This document shows positions 27,499 through 37,097 of a stretch of 64,000 nt of DNA, one piece after another; within the stretch, counting starts at the first letter, position 1; every line of letters begins with the position of its first letter. The notes beneath the pieces are model-generated. The model worked only from the letters and a program-made list of their open reading frames with translations. It was not told the DNA's origin and ran no database searches. The position numbers and the translations under genes were made by a program. Location of the stretch: contig NZ_CP133264.1 of NCBI RefSeq assembly GCF_030915445.1, forward strand, positions 1,116,001-1,180,000. The letters are read 5' to 3'. Source of the stretch: Clostridium sp. OS1-26 (GTDB taxonomy: Bacteria; Bacillota; Clostridia; Clostridiales; Clostridiaceae).

Positions 27499-29346
27499 CT
27501 ACTTTATAATGATCACGTTGCAATTTGGTAATAGTTTTTTTAATTGCTCGGCATTAGAATCAGTAATCTCGTTATAATCCATGACAACTTGACTCAAGTT
27601 GGTTAACTGCTTTAATGGAGATACATCTTTAATTTTGTTTTCTTGCAAATAAAGAATTTTTAGGTTAGTTAAACCCTTTAATGAAGTTATATCATTTATT
27701 TCATTATAAGCTAAATAGAGTTCGTTTAGACTCGTTAAATTTTTAATTGCTTCTATATCTTTTATCTTATTTTCAGATAATGTAAGATGTTGCAGTTTAT
27801 TAAATTCTGTCAGTACATCTATATTATTTATTTGATTGCCCAATAATGAAAGATATTCAAGGTTATCCAAGTTTTTTAATATACCTATATCAGTTAATCC
27901 ATTATTGTCTAGTCTAAGATTTGTTAATTTATTTAAATTACTTAGTATACTTAAATTTTTTATCCTAGTATTACTTAAATTAATAGACGTTAAATTATAT
28001 AAACTACCAATAGGGCTCATATCATTTAATTCGGAGTCGGAATTTAAATTAAGCTCTTCTAGATTAACTAAATTTTTTAGTACACTTATATCTCGTATTT
28101 CGTTGGATGACAAATTTAGGTCTTTTAAATTTATCATGTTTTTTAGTGGTTCTATACTTGTAATATTGTTATTAGATAAATTTAGTTCTCTTAAATTAGT
28201 TAAGTTACCAATATCACTTAAATCACTTATTGAACTAAAACTTGCATCTAGTACTAAAATATTTTTAATATCATTAGTATAGATATCACCATTGGGCTTA
28301 TTTATACTTTTTCTTATTACAGCTTCTAGATTCTTATCAGAAAAGGTTACTATAGTGTTAGGTACTTCAGTCAACTTATTTTCTACATCTGTACTTATGG
28401 AGCTTTCTCCTCCAAGCAAAATTAATTTTTTATAACTAGTAGTATCTAAATAACTTTTTTGAGCAGAAATATCTTTTCCATTTGTAAGTATAACTGGGGC
28501 ATTTAATTTTGCTGCTAATGCACTTCCGCTTAAAGCATCTGGGAAGTCTTCGCCGCTTGCAATTATTGCTGTATTTCCATTTAAATTAAAATATTTAGCT
28601 ACATTTAAGGAGGTCTCATATCTATCTGCTCCACTAATTCTTGTTATTTTACTGTTATTTAAGCCTTTTATAGTATTATTTATATTGTTAACCACATTAT
28701 CACTTATAGCTCCTTGTCCTCCTATTATAAATATCTGAGATGGTTCAATATTCTTTAGCATCTCTGCTGCATTATCATTAAGTTTGTCTCCAGCAGTCAT
28801 AATTACTGGATAGCCTTTTATGGCTGATATACTTGAGACGCTTAAAGCATCAGCAAACTCATAACCATTAACTATAATAACGGGAGTTCCTTTTTTTACA
28901 TTAACATAATTTATAATTGCACTGTTGGTACTAAATCTATCCGACCCACTTAATCTTATAGTTTTTTGGAAAGCTATTTTTTCATAATTATTACTTATTG
29001 AAGCATCCCCTCCCAATATATATATATTTGCACATCCTCCTGTTATTTTGTCTATACGATTTCTCAAATTTTTATCTTCTTCCAAGTTTTTATTAACTAA
29101 TAAAATTGGGGCATCTAGTTTTTCTGAAAGTATAGATCCTGCTATTGCATCAGGAAAGTTTTCTCCATTTGCTATAATTATATTTTTTGAATCATCATTA
29201 AAGAAATTATTAGCTATGTTTAATGATGTTTGATACCTATCATTTCCACTTATTCTAATTACATTATAATTACTTTCGGCATGCACAATATGAAAATTTC
29301 CAATTAAAAGTATTCCAGCAGTAATTAATATTAGTATTCTTTTCAA
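27499..29346 (-). CDS. Secreted surface protein with three CWB2 cell-wall-binding repeats and leucine-rich repeats
   Basis: About 615 residues. A signal peptide ends at about residue 25 (IVHA). Three cell-wall-binding repeat 2 modules (about 28-120, 125-225, 235-330) show ISGNDRYQTSLNIA, LSGSDRFSTNSAI and ISGADRYETSLNVA with repeated IIANGENFPDA-type text. Such triple modules anchor Clostridioides difficile cell-wall proteins to the anionic wall polymer PSII. About eleven internalin-like 22-residue leucine-rich repeats follow (about 365-600, LNLSNNNITSIEPLKN). I prefer the TTG at 29346, spaced from AAAGGG, over the GTG at 29355. A likely adhesion or binding protein carried as transposon cargo. 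Confidence 0.9.
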   Translation of the reverse strand: MKRILILITAGILLIGNFHIVHAESNYNVIRISGNDRYQTSLNIANNFFNDDSKNIIIANGENFPDAIAGSILSEKLDAPILLVNKNLEEDKNLRNRIDKITGGCANIYILGGDASISNNYEKIAFQKTIRLSGSDRFSTNSAIINYVNVKKGTPVIIVNGYEFADALSVSSISAIKGYPVIMTAGDKLNDNAAEMLKNIEPSQIFIIGGQGAISDNVVNNINNTIKGLNNSKITRISGADRYETSLNVAKYFNLNGNTAIIASGEDFPDALSGSALAAKLNAPVILTNGKDISAQKSYLDTTSYKKLILLGGESSISTDVENKLTEVPNTIVTFSDKNLEAVIRKSINKPNGDIYTNDIKNILVLDASFSSISDLSDIGNLTNLRELNLSNNNITSIEPLKNMINLKDLNLSSNEIRDISVLKNLVNLEELNLNSDSELNDMSPIGSLYNLTSINLSNTRIKNLSILSNLNKLTNLRLDNNGLTDIGILKNLDNLEYLSLLGNQINNIDVLTEFNKLQHLTLSENKIKDIEAIKNLTSLNELYLAYNEINDITSLKGLTNLKILYLQENKIKDVSPLKQLTNLSQVVMDYNEITDSNAEQLKKLLPNCNVIIIK

Positions 29347-29571
29347 CCCAAACACCCTTTCTAAACATTTTTACTCCTTTATTATCAAGTAGTACAATAT
29401 ACTTGTACTATTTGATAATACTACAAACAGCACTCAATGTAAATTAATATATTTAATTATGTTTTTTGTCATATGATGAAATATATATATTATTATAAAC
29501 CTATTTACAAAAATGTATTACTATGGTAAAGTATGAATTGTAAAAATTTTAACAAAGAAAGGTGAGGAAAA

Positions 29572-30770
29572 ATGCTAAAAAAAACAAAATTATTTTTTGT
29601 AGTAGCTTGTTTACTGCTATCATTTGCTCAAGCAACTCCTAACAAGACCTTCGCTGCTGAAATGACTTCACAGTCTCAATCAACAGTAAAAAATGATTAT
29701 ACTACTATTAAAACTTATGTACAAAAATTTTTTAATAGTCATAATGGTAAAGGTACTCTAAATGATCCTATTGAGTTGTATAATTTAAACAATAACTTAC
29801 AAGCATTATTCTTTTCTAGTAACTCAGGTGGGTATTTAATAGTAAATTTAGCTGATTATACTATTCCAGAATTTTCACCAGTAGATAAAAATTCATTTAT
29901 AACCGTTAATGGGAAAAAACACTTTTATAATGGCCCATTATCATATTTAGAAGAGGATAATAATGGACAAGTTATTGATTCTAAGACTAAGCAAAATAGG
30001 GGTTCATTGAAAAATTTAAAAGATCATGATATTTTCCAAAAAGGAACAATAATAGAACAATTAAGAGTTCAGAACACCTTATACCACCTGAAAATTCAGA
30101 TTTATTTATAGGTAGTAACACTATACTCTCAGCCAATTCGTTATCTGATCTTAGTGGGAATTATGCAGTAACTTCAGCAGTAACGCCAACAGTAATTTCA
30201 ATTACGAAGAGCTACACTATAAAAAATCAGTTATCTAATTATTTATATAACCCTGATGGTAGATGTTTTGTTACTGCTTCCGCAATGATGCTTGACTATT
30301 ATGATCGTTACTATAATAACAACTTTATTCCATCTGATTTAGAAAGTCCTACTGGTAGAGCTTTAATTGATTATATAGTTGCTAACTATATCCCTACTAA
30401 TAGTAGTTCCGGGGCACAGCTTACAGGATTGCAGAATTATGTAAATGCCCGAAATGTTGGCTATACTGTAGATCAAACTCCTTTGAAGTATGATCCTATT
30501 TCTGGTTATTATACTTTTGATCCAACTATTGCCGCGAACTCTATTAATAGCGATAAACCTTTTATAGTACAATTGACAAATGATTCAGTGTCAAAAGATG
30601 GCTCACTAAAATTTGGAAATCATGAAGTAGCAGCTTATGGATACGCTACTGTACAATATGATACTAATTCTTCACCAAACTATATGTATACTATAGTGAA
30701 TGATGGTTGGGGACATACTTCGGTGTGGATAGATAAAAGATATCAAACTTATTTAACATATATTAGATAA
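29572..30770 (+). pseudogene. Secreted papain-fold (C39-like) cysteine peptidase, apparent -1 frameshift
   Basis: The first frame (29572-30111) has a signal peptide (to about residue 29) and a propeptide-like region. The next frame opens at about 30060 and continues through 30285-30770; it contains RCFVTASAMMLDYYDRY (candidate cysteine) and FGNHEVAAYGY (candidate histidine), then NDGWGHTSVW, the C39/C10-like layout. The first frame leaves the second near 30015-30070, and one extra base, for example in CAAAAAGG at 30039-30046, restores a single protein. It reads away from the surface-protein gene; both are cargo of the older half. Confidence 0.7.
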
Positions 30771-31074
30771 TTATTTTTAAGTAACCAATATTATTAAGGG
30801 TGCAGCCAACAGAGCCGATAAATCCCACGCTAAGAAATTTAGTTCCATAAGCCCTCGTTATTAGCACTATTCGTTAAGCCTTTAAAATAGCTGATTTATC
30901 ACTAATTTTCAGTATTAAAACTATTAAAACAAAGTATCAAAACAACGTATATTTAACCTTTATGGTATTTATTTATAGATAATATTGGCTTAGAGTGAGT
31001 AAAAACTATGTTTTGTATCCAATTTATGACTTAACCTGGGTCTTGTCAGAAATGTTGCCAGCGCCCCTTAATAA
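30771..31074. other. Intergenic region of the decayed transposon half, no gene seen
   Basis: No credible frame. An 8-bp pair GATAAATC / GATTTATC brackets about 70 bases (30820-30900), but nothing indicates a function. Confidence 0.4.
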
Positions 31075-32612
31075 GTTTTTCTTTTAGAGCTTTAACTTTT
31101 CATATATACGTTCTACTTTTTCATAAATACTCTTTTTTATATGCTTATTTCTATCTACCATTATTCCCTGATTGTATATTTTTTTATAACATCATTACTC
31201 CACTTACCGCTCTCCTCAACTAATCCTAATAATAATTTACTATAAATCTAATTCCACTTAGCACTATTGTTAGCTTTTAATAATAACATTGATAGAGCTC
31301 TACCTTCTCTCTCGACTTCAATTAAGCTATATTCTCTACCATCTATCATAACCATCTTTTCAATAGTATATCTTCTCTTAGTTATTCCATCACTTAGCCT
31401 TGAAAATCCCCTACTTCTTTTGCCTTCAGGAAGTTCACCAATAGTTATCTCTACAGATTTTACATCATGTCTTTTTTCTAACAATTTTAACACCTCTATA
31501 AACTCCTCTAATTCACCTTTTTCTTCTACATTAACTATGTTAGTAAACTCCACCCCTCTAATCAGATCTTGTCCGCCTATATTTGTTGTTATCCTAAACT
31601 TTTCATTTTCTAAAATATACTTTTTAGTGGTTTTATCTTCTTTAGTTCTTTAAATTTTTCTGCCACTTTTCACCTTGTTTATTCTAGGAACAGTCTCATA
31701 TTCGTGTGTAATCAAAAATGTATTTATTTCATCTGGGCTTTTTGTAGCTCCATCTGCCCCTGAATCTAATTTTTTATTACTGTTGGTATTTTTATTTATA
31801 TAAGTCTTTTTTTAGCTGCATTTGTGCTTATTGTTTCATCCAAACTTTGATGATATGTATTTACTTCTTCCACATTTATTCTCTTCTTTCTAAGAGACAC
31901 TATTTCTAATACTCTAATGTATCTTTCCTTTCTCTCAACTTTTGTCATTACATTAAACTTATCAAAACTCTAATTCTCCTAACAGCCAAATATTTTCTCC
32001 TATAGAATTAAACATTTTAAACATTTTCGGATTTGTAAGTATCCACACTATATGATTTACTTTCTCACTTTTTAATAACTTTTCTTCATATTCAGACGTA
32101 AAATAAATATCTAGCTTACTTCCATTTATCTCATAAGTAAAATAATTCTCTAATGTATCCATTTCAACTATTCTATTTAACATAAACCTATCTGGTGCTA
32201 AAACAGCTCTTATTATTTCAATTATAGGTATTGTATATAAATTACCATTCTTAATAAAATTAAATGTCTTGGATTTCGTTTTATCTTTAAATCCACTTCC
32301 CGAATTTACCCAATCTCTTTCCTTATATTCCGCTTTAACACCATTTGAATTTATTTCTATAATATCTTCTTTTTCTAAAACTTCTCCATTATTTAAATTT
32401 CCATCAGTATAATATTTGTCAACTGATAAAAAGTGTATACTGGCCCAATCTAACATAATTCTTCTTGTAGCTTTAATACCTTTACTACCTTTAAAATATG
32501 TATTAACCATCCATTTGTTATTTTCTTTAAAAGGTTCTCCAATCCATGTTAGCCTTACTTTCTCTCCTTTTTCAAAAGGCCAATCTTTTATCTTAACTGC
32601 TTCCCTCCTCAT
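31075..32612 (-). pseudogene. Degraded tnsE of the older element
   Basis: Two frames match the intact tnsE at 37098-38639 closely: 32612-31962 equals its first 215 residues and 31553-31248 its part around residues 370-470. The region between them and from 31248 to about 31075 also matches by nucleotide but has stops and frame changes. Confidence 0.9.
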
Positions 32613-32890
32613 ATATACCCATGTTGTTTTCTACATTAATATAATCTACTATTTTTTCTTTTATCTTTTTAAAGTCTCTAGTTCTAATACCTGCAAGCGT
32701 CTGTATTTTCCACAGCTTTATATCTTCATCCTTTTTTAGTTTGTTATTTATTATATTTTTACATCTTCTTATTTGAAACTCTTCTACAGTTTCTGTTATA
32801 TCATTTAAATATCTTTCTGTTTCTGGTAACTTATTAAGATTCTTTTCTAAATCAGCAAGTATTCCTAAAGATTTACCTATTTCAAATCCC
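32593..32890 (-). pseudogene. 3' remnant of tnsD of the older element
   Basis: About 95 codons matching the end of the intact tnsD (38620-38910). Similarity stops at about 32885, where a deletion has removed the rest of tnsD, all of tnsC and tnsB and nearly all of tnsA. Confidence 0.85.
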
Positions 32891-33004
32891 TATATCCATT
32901 TTAAAATCTATTTAACCTCAAATTAAGTATTTTCAGGGCTTTAAGCTACTTTAAATTCGGCTTTATTTTCTATTTTCTTAACCATTACTCCTTCAACCTT
33001 TTCC

Positions 33005-33110
33005 CTACAAACAGATAAATCCCTGAACGGAAATACAGTGCCTCCTGCACTCTGTCCAAGGATTATGGAAAAACTTTATTATTCAGAGAAAAGGTTTATT
33101 ATCTTAGAAA
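33005..33110. repeat. Imperfect-hairpin repeat, copy B
   Basis: Matches copy A at 25835-25930 (ACAAACAxATAAATCC, then the hairpin, then TTATTATCTTAG). Core AGTGC-CTCCT-GCACT. It lies in the deletion scar between the tnsD remnant and the tnsA remnant. Confidence 0.5.
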
Positions 33111-33345
33111 AGGATTTAAGCCACTAATGCACCTAGCTCTTTTTGCCATATAATCATCATACCTTTTTATAAGGCAAAAACCACACACTCTCACCTAAGT
33201 AAGAATGTGCAGTTTAATTATTTGTTCTATTTTTTGTTTTAATTTAAAGTTATATACACTACACATCTCAAGTATAGTATTTAGTTTCTTCTTTGCTTTT
33301 ATTTAATCTTTGTTTTAATATTTCAAACTTTATTTTAAATCTGTG
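33111..33345 (-). pseudogene. tnsA start remnant and decayed right end R1 of the older element
   Basis: The tnsA start codon is still visible (33149; it reads MAKRA). The terminator-like hairpin upstream of it (33178-33215) matches that of the intact element at 45279-45317, with all pairs kept by G-U wobbles. Further right, TTTCAAACTTTATTTTAAAT is a decayed TnsB-type site, and its aligned terminus CTGTG overlaps the beginning of the second left end. Confidence 0.7.
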
Positions 33346-33491
33346 ATTTTGTAAAAAAATTCAATCAAAATCATTGGGTAAAATCATTATTTACCATAAG
33401 AAAAAAAGAGCTAAGTTTTGAAAAAAAGATTGATCAAAAGTTAGCTTCTTATATTTCGATAACTATTTATTTTTGTAACAAAGTTTCATTA
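33342..33491. other. Internal left end L2 with three TnsB-type sites
   Basis: TGTGATTTTGTAAAAAAATT aligns without gaps to L1. Sites lie at 33348-33367, 33417-33436 and 33472-33491, with spacing within one base of L1 (69 and 55 against 68 and 54). Each has several mismatches to the consensus. No ACAAC lies before it (the bases are AAATC). Confidence 0.75.
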
Positions 33492-33599
33492 AAAATTAAT
33501 ACTAATACAACATAATTTCCTTATAGGTTCCAAGTCTCAAACAATAATAAAAGTATTCTATGAATAATATAATAAATTTGTATTCAAATTTTTAAAAAT

Positions 33600-35090
33600 C
33601 TATGTGTCAAAATATTCATTGATTAATTCATTTATATCTTCTTTATTCAATTGTTTTTGCCTTATAAGTTTCTTACCTATATTTATTAAATCCTCTATTC
33701 CTGGAAAATACATTGAACTTAATTCAAATATATTAATTGTATGTGTTCCATTTATTAATAAATAATACTCAGAAAAGTAATCTGAAACAAGAAAAGCATA
33801 CAATCCATAGCATTCTTCAATAGACATTTCTCTATTAAGTCCTTGAAAAAATATTAAGTTACTATCTATTCCTATTATTTCAGTTGAAAAGTATTCTTTC
33901 TGAAGTATTGCTCCTACTATAACTTTTTTATCATCTTTTGCAGTTACCTTTCTTAAAAGCAACCCATTTGTATTTCTAGTTAACCTCGACTTTATTTCAC
34001 CAGAAATATATTTATATTTTTCATTTCTATTATTAAACAAAATAAGATTATCTTTTAAATCTGATGGTATTAAAAATGGAATATTGTTTTTGTCTGTTTT
34101 ATTTTTACTTAAATATTCTAAATTTCTAAATTGAACAATTGGACCAACAATACACCTTATTCCTATGCTGGAAAGTTTCTTACCTCTCTTATGAAAGCTA
34201 TTAATAACAGATAACGACTCTTTTGTAGTAGGAAGTACTATCATATGCTTGTCTTTATCAAACATCAATTTATTTATTGAGGTTGTAAATTTGCTTGATG
34301 AATTATATGATACTTTTATTCTACTATGCTCATAATTAACAATTCTAGTTATTATAACCTCTTGGTTTACTTCTTTAAATAAACTTCTGCTATCAAATGA
34401 ATGTAAATTAGCTATTGAAAAATTATTTAGTATCCACCGTCTAAGTTTACAGGTATATTTCCCTACAAGATAATTTCTTGGTGTGAGAGTTATGTACTCC
34501 CCATTTTCCTTTAGAAGTTTTAGGCTAAGCGCAATAAATAAATGATACAAATTAGGCTGATCTGTTATTATATTACTCATTATACTCGCCTGAGCGTCAA
34601 CTCTTTTTATTTTCTTATAAGGAGGATTCGAAATAATCAAATCAAATTTGTCTATTTCTTGTGTATTTTCATTACTCCAAGCACATTCGTTAAACAAAAT
34701 AAAATCTTCATTAACAATTTTATACTCTAGATTACAATCATATGCATTTAAATATTCCTTAATCACTTTGATTATTGTAGAAAGAGAGTCACATATAATA
34801 CTATCATTTTCGTATAAAGTAAGCATTATCTTTTTTATTTTTGTTCTTCTATTTAGTTCTAATATTAAAGTGAAAATTAACATCCCAAACCCAGCTGAAG
34901 GTTCAAGTATTTTTATTTCATTAAAAGATTTATACCTACTCATATTAATTAGTTCTACCATTTTGGTCGCAACATTACATGAAGTAAAAAATTGCGATTT
35001 TTTCTTCCTGGTATCTACATCAATATCTTTTATATATTTTTCTGTCTCATTTTCAATCATGTTTAAAATTTTTTGTTCAATTATATCCAT
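33600..35090 (-). CDS. N6-adenine DNA methyltransferase, Eco57I-like
   Basis: 496 residues. KKKSQFFTSCNVATKMVELI near residue 29 precedes the SAM motif I (KILEPSAGFGMLIF) and motif IV NPPY near residue 155 (LIISNPPYKKIKR), the gamma-class order. The C-terminal part (about 290-490) probably recognises the target sequence. It is the last of three genes (DUF262, HEPN, methyltransferase) between the left end and the tns operon. The methyltransferase could protect host DNA from a partner nuclease. No classical restriction endonuclease domain is seen in the protein itself. Confidence 0.85.
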   Translation of the reverse strand: MDIIEQKILNMIENETEKYIKDIDVDTRKKKSQFFTSCNVATKMVELINMSRYKSFNEIKILEPSAGFGMLIFTLILELNRRTKIKKIMLTLYENDSIICDSLSTIIKVIKEYLNAYDCNLEYKIVNEDFILFNECAWSNENTQEIDKFDLIISNPPYKKIKRVDAQASIMSNIITDQPNLYHLFIALSLKLLKENGEYITLTPRNYLVGKYTCKLRRWILNNFSIANLHSFDSRSLFKEVNQEVIITRIVNYEHSRIKVSYNSSSKFTTSINKLMFDKDKHMIVLPTTKESLSVINSFHKRGKKLSSIGIRCIVGPIVQFRNLEYLSKNKTDKNNIPFLIPSDLKDNLILFNNRNEKYKYISGEIKSRLTRNTNGLLLRKVTAKDDKKVIVGAILQKEYFSTEIIGIDSNLIFFQGLNREMSIEECYGLYAFLVSDYFSEYYLLINGTHTINIFELSSMYFPGIEDLINIGKKLIRQKQLNKEDINELINEYFDT

Positions 35091-35165
35091 AATTAATCAC
35101 CCATATCCTATATCATCACTTATATAGTTTACTATAGGTGCAATAAAATTACTATATAGTAATTT

Positions 35166-35891
35166 TTAAATGACTTTATCCAAATAATGTTCATTCATTA
35201 AATAATCAATAAACATATTTTTTATAAGATCTAAAGCCCCTAATACACAATTATAATTTTCAACCCAATTTTTATAAGCAAAACTCACTTGTCCATTAGT
35301 TATATCTTTTTGTTTTGAAATTGAAAATTGATTGGAAGTAGATATATCACCGTGTGCAATCTCATTTCTTCTAGCGTAAAGAATACCTAATTCTGCCTTT
35401 GGAAATTCTCTGAAATTTTGTTTATCAATCAATATCTTGTCTAAATCTATACCTAATATTTCACATGTTTGATCTAATGTATCATGATTTAAAATATATT
35501 TATCCAATTTGGTTACATTTAAAATATTATCATTATTTTTATATATTTTATCAAAATTGCTTATTAATACTTTAGATTTTGATTTTTGACTTGAAATATG
35601 GTCTTCTAAATTGGTAACCAAGCACATAATTAAAAATTTTTTATTTATATCACTATTATCAATATCCATTGACTTTATTGTTTCAATTAATTTTTGAAAG
35701 CTAAATTTTAAAAAACCTTCATAATGAGCATATAAAGATGGAACAGTATTCCTAATAATCGTGAATTTATTAGGAATATTCGTTATTGAATCCAAAATCT
35801 CTTTTATTAAATATAATTCCTTCTTTCTAATAGATAACTCAGTATCCATGTCATTAATAAAAGCTTCTATTAATTCATCATTACTACTCAT
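35166..35891 (-). CDS. HEPN-domain protein, MAE_28990/MAE_18760-like
   Basis: 241 residues, helical. The HEPN motif is ILYARRNEIAHGD (Rx4H) near residue 175, and TIIRNTVPSLYAHYEGFLKF near residue 40 is typical for this HEPN subfamily. HEPN proteins with this motif are often metal-independent RNases in toxin-antitoxin, restriction and abortive-infection systems. It overlaps the DUF262 gene by 8 bases, so the two are coupled and probably act together. Confidence 0.8.
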   Translation of the reverse strand: MSSNDELIEAFINDMDTELSIRKKELYLIKEILDSITNIPNKFTIIRNTVPSLYAHYEGFLKFSFQKLIETIKSMDIDNSDINKKFLIMCLVTNLEDHISSQKSKSKVLISNFDKIYKNNDNILNVTKLDKYILNHDTLDQTCEILGIDLDKILIDKQNFREFPKAELGILYARRNEIAHGDISTSNQFSISKQKDITNGQVSFAYKNWVENYNCVLGALDLIKNMFIDYLMNEHYLDKVI

Positions 35892-37020
35892 TTAAATTAA
35901 AAACCTCTTTTGCTTCTATTTTAGCTTCTTTAAGTCTTTGAATAACTTTTAAATTAGAAAGAGATTTTGATTGTTGATATTGTCCAGTTCCTTTTAATTT
36001 CTTAATTTTACTTACTATTAGATCTCTATCAGAATCTAGTATTGATATGTCATTAAGAACAGTTATACCCCATATTACAGTTTCAAAAACAAACCAATTA
36101 AAAGCTCCCTTAAATCTTTTAGCGCTATCATTATATACTTTAAAACCATATTCTTCATCTATATTACATTGTAAAAAATTGATTAACTTATGAAACACCT
36201 CTAAGTCTTTATTTATTTCATAATCCTCTTGTGAAATTATATCCTTTATAGCGTCATCTAAAAATTCATTTATTTCTATTGTATTTGATACCGAATCTAA
36301 TTCCCTATAGTTTCTCATAACTATAAATCTTGTTAATATATCCATATCCATTCTAAGTTCTAATTTATTATCTGATAAACTTAATAAACTTTTAAAATTG
36401 TCACTCTTGCAAAAATTATCCATCTTGTTATAAACTTGTTCATTATACATTAATATAAGTGCATTTCGTATTTCTTGTGAACTTAAATGTGATCCACCTG
36501 TATTTAATCTTTTGAACAATTCATATTTTGAATTCTGCTCACTTCCATGTTTTAGAACAATTACTGGAAAAGTTGATCTTTTAAAATCAATTCTTGTAGA
36601 AACATCTAAACATTGACTAGGATCTTCTTTTGAATAATATTTCCCCTCTAATTTAGTTAAAATTTTTGCACTTTCAAGTTTCAGTGCTTCAATTTTTTCT
36701 CCTGTATCTATATCTCTTAGAATTCCAGCAAAATGGCATATTGTAGAAAGTCTTTGAACACCATCAATCACATCCCAAATACCATCTTCTCTTTGCAAAA
36801 CAAAAATAGCCGGTATTGGATATCCTAATAAAATTGATTCAATAAAATTAGTTTCTTGTTGTGGATTCCATCTAAACAACCTTTGGAATGCTGGTTCTAA
36901 ATTAACTTCTCTATTTTCATAAAGATTTATAATTTCACCAACAGACATTGTTAACTGGTTAGTATATATTTCACCTCTTTTAGCTATTAATTCATTTCGT
37001 AGATCTGTATATTGTTGCAT
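35884..37020 (-). CDS. DUF262 (GmrS/ParB-fold) protein
   Basis: 378 residues. The DUF262 core is clear: LEPAFQRLFRWNPQQETNFI, LLGYPIPAIFVL and WDVIDGVQRLSTICHF, where DGVQR is the variant of the DGQQR motif. It lacks the HNH (DUF1524/GmrD) half of the type IV enzyme GmrSD. DUF262 proteins bind or hydrolyse nucleotides and act in defence against modified phage DNA. With the coupled HEPN gene it would form a two-protein system; the methyltransferase follows 75 bases later. It starts at ATG 37020 after CTGGAGGTAGGAT, 77 bases after tnsE. Confidence 0.85.
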   Translation of the reverse strand: MQQYTDLRNELIAKRGEIYTNQLTMSVGEIINLYENREVNLEPAFQRLFRWNPQQETNFIESILLGYPIPAIFVLQREDGIWDVIDGVQRLSTICHFAGILRDIDTGEKIEALKLESAKILTKLEGKYYSKEDPSQCLDVSTRIDFKRSTFPVIVLKHGSEQNSKYELFKRLNTGGSHLSSQEIRNALILMYNEQVYNKMDNFCKSDNFKSLLSLSDNKLELRMDMDILTRFIVMRNYRELDSVSNTIEINEFLDDAIKDIISQEDYEINKDLEVFHKLINFLQCNIDEEYGFKVYNDSAKRFKGAFNWFVFETVIWGITVLNDISILDSDRDLIVSKIKKLKGTGQYQQSKSLSNLKVIQRLKEAKIEAKEVFNLNE

Positions 37021-37097
37021 TTATCCTACCTCCAGTACATAACTTAATTATTTATACAATCATTCAACTCTTGTTTCTTTAAATTATATTCTACATT

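Noticed and set aside
30820..30900. Cyclic di-GMP or other riboswitch near 30.8 kb
   Set aside because: Only an 8-bp pair is seen; none of the conserved core sequences is present.
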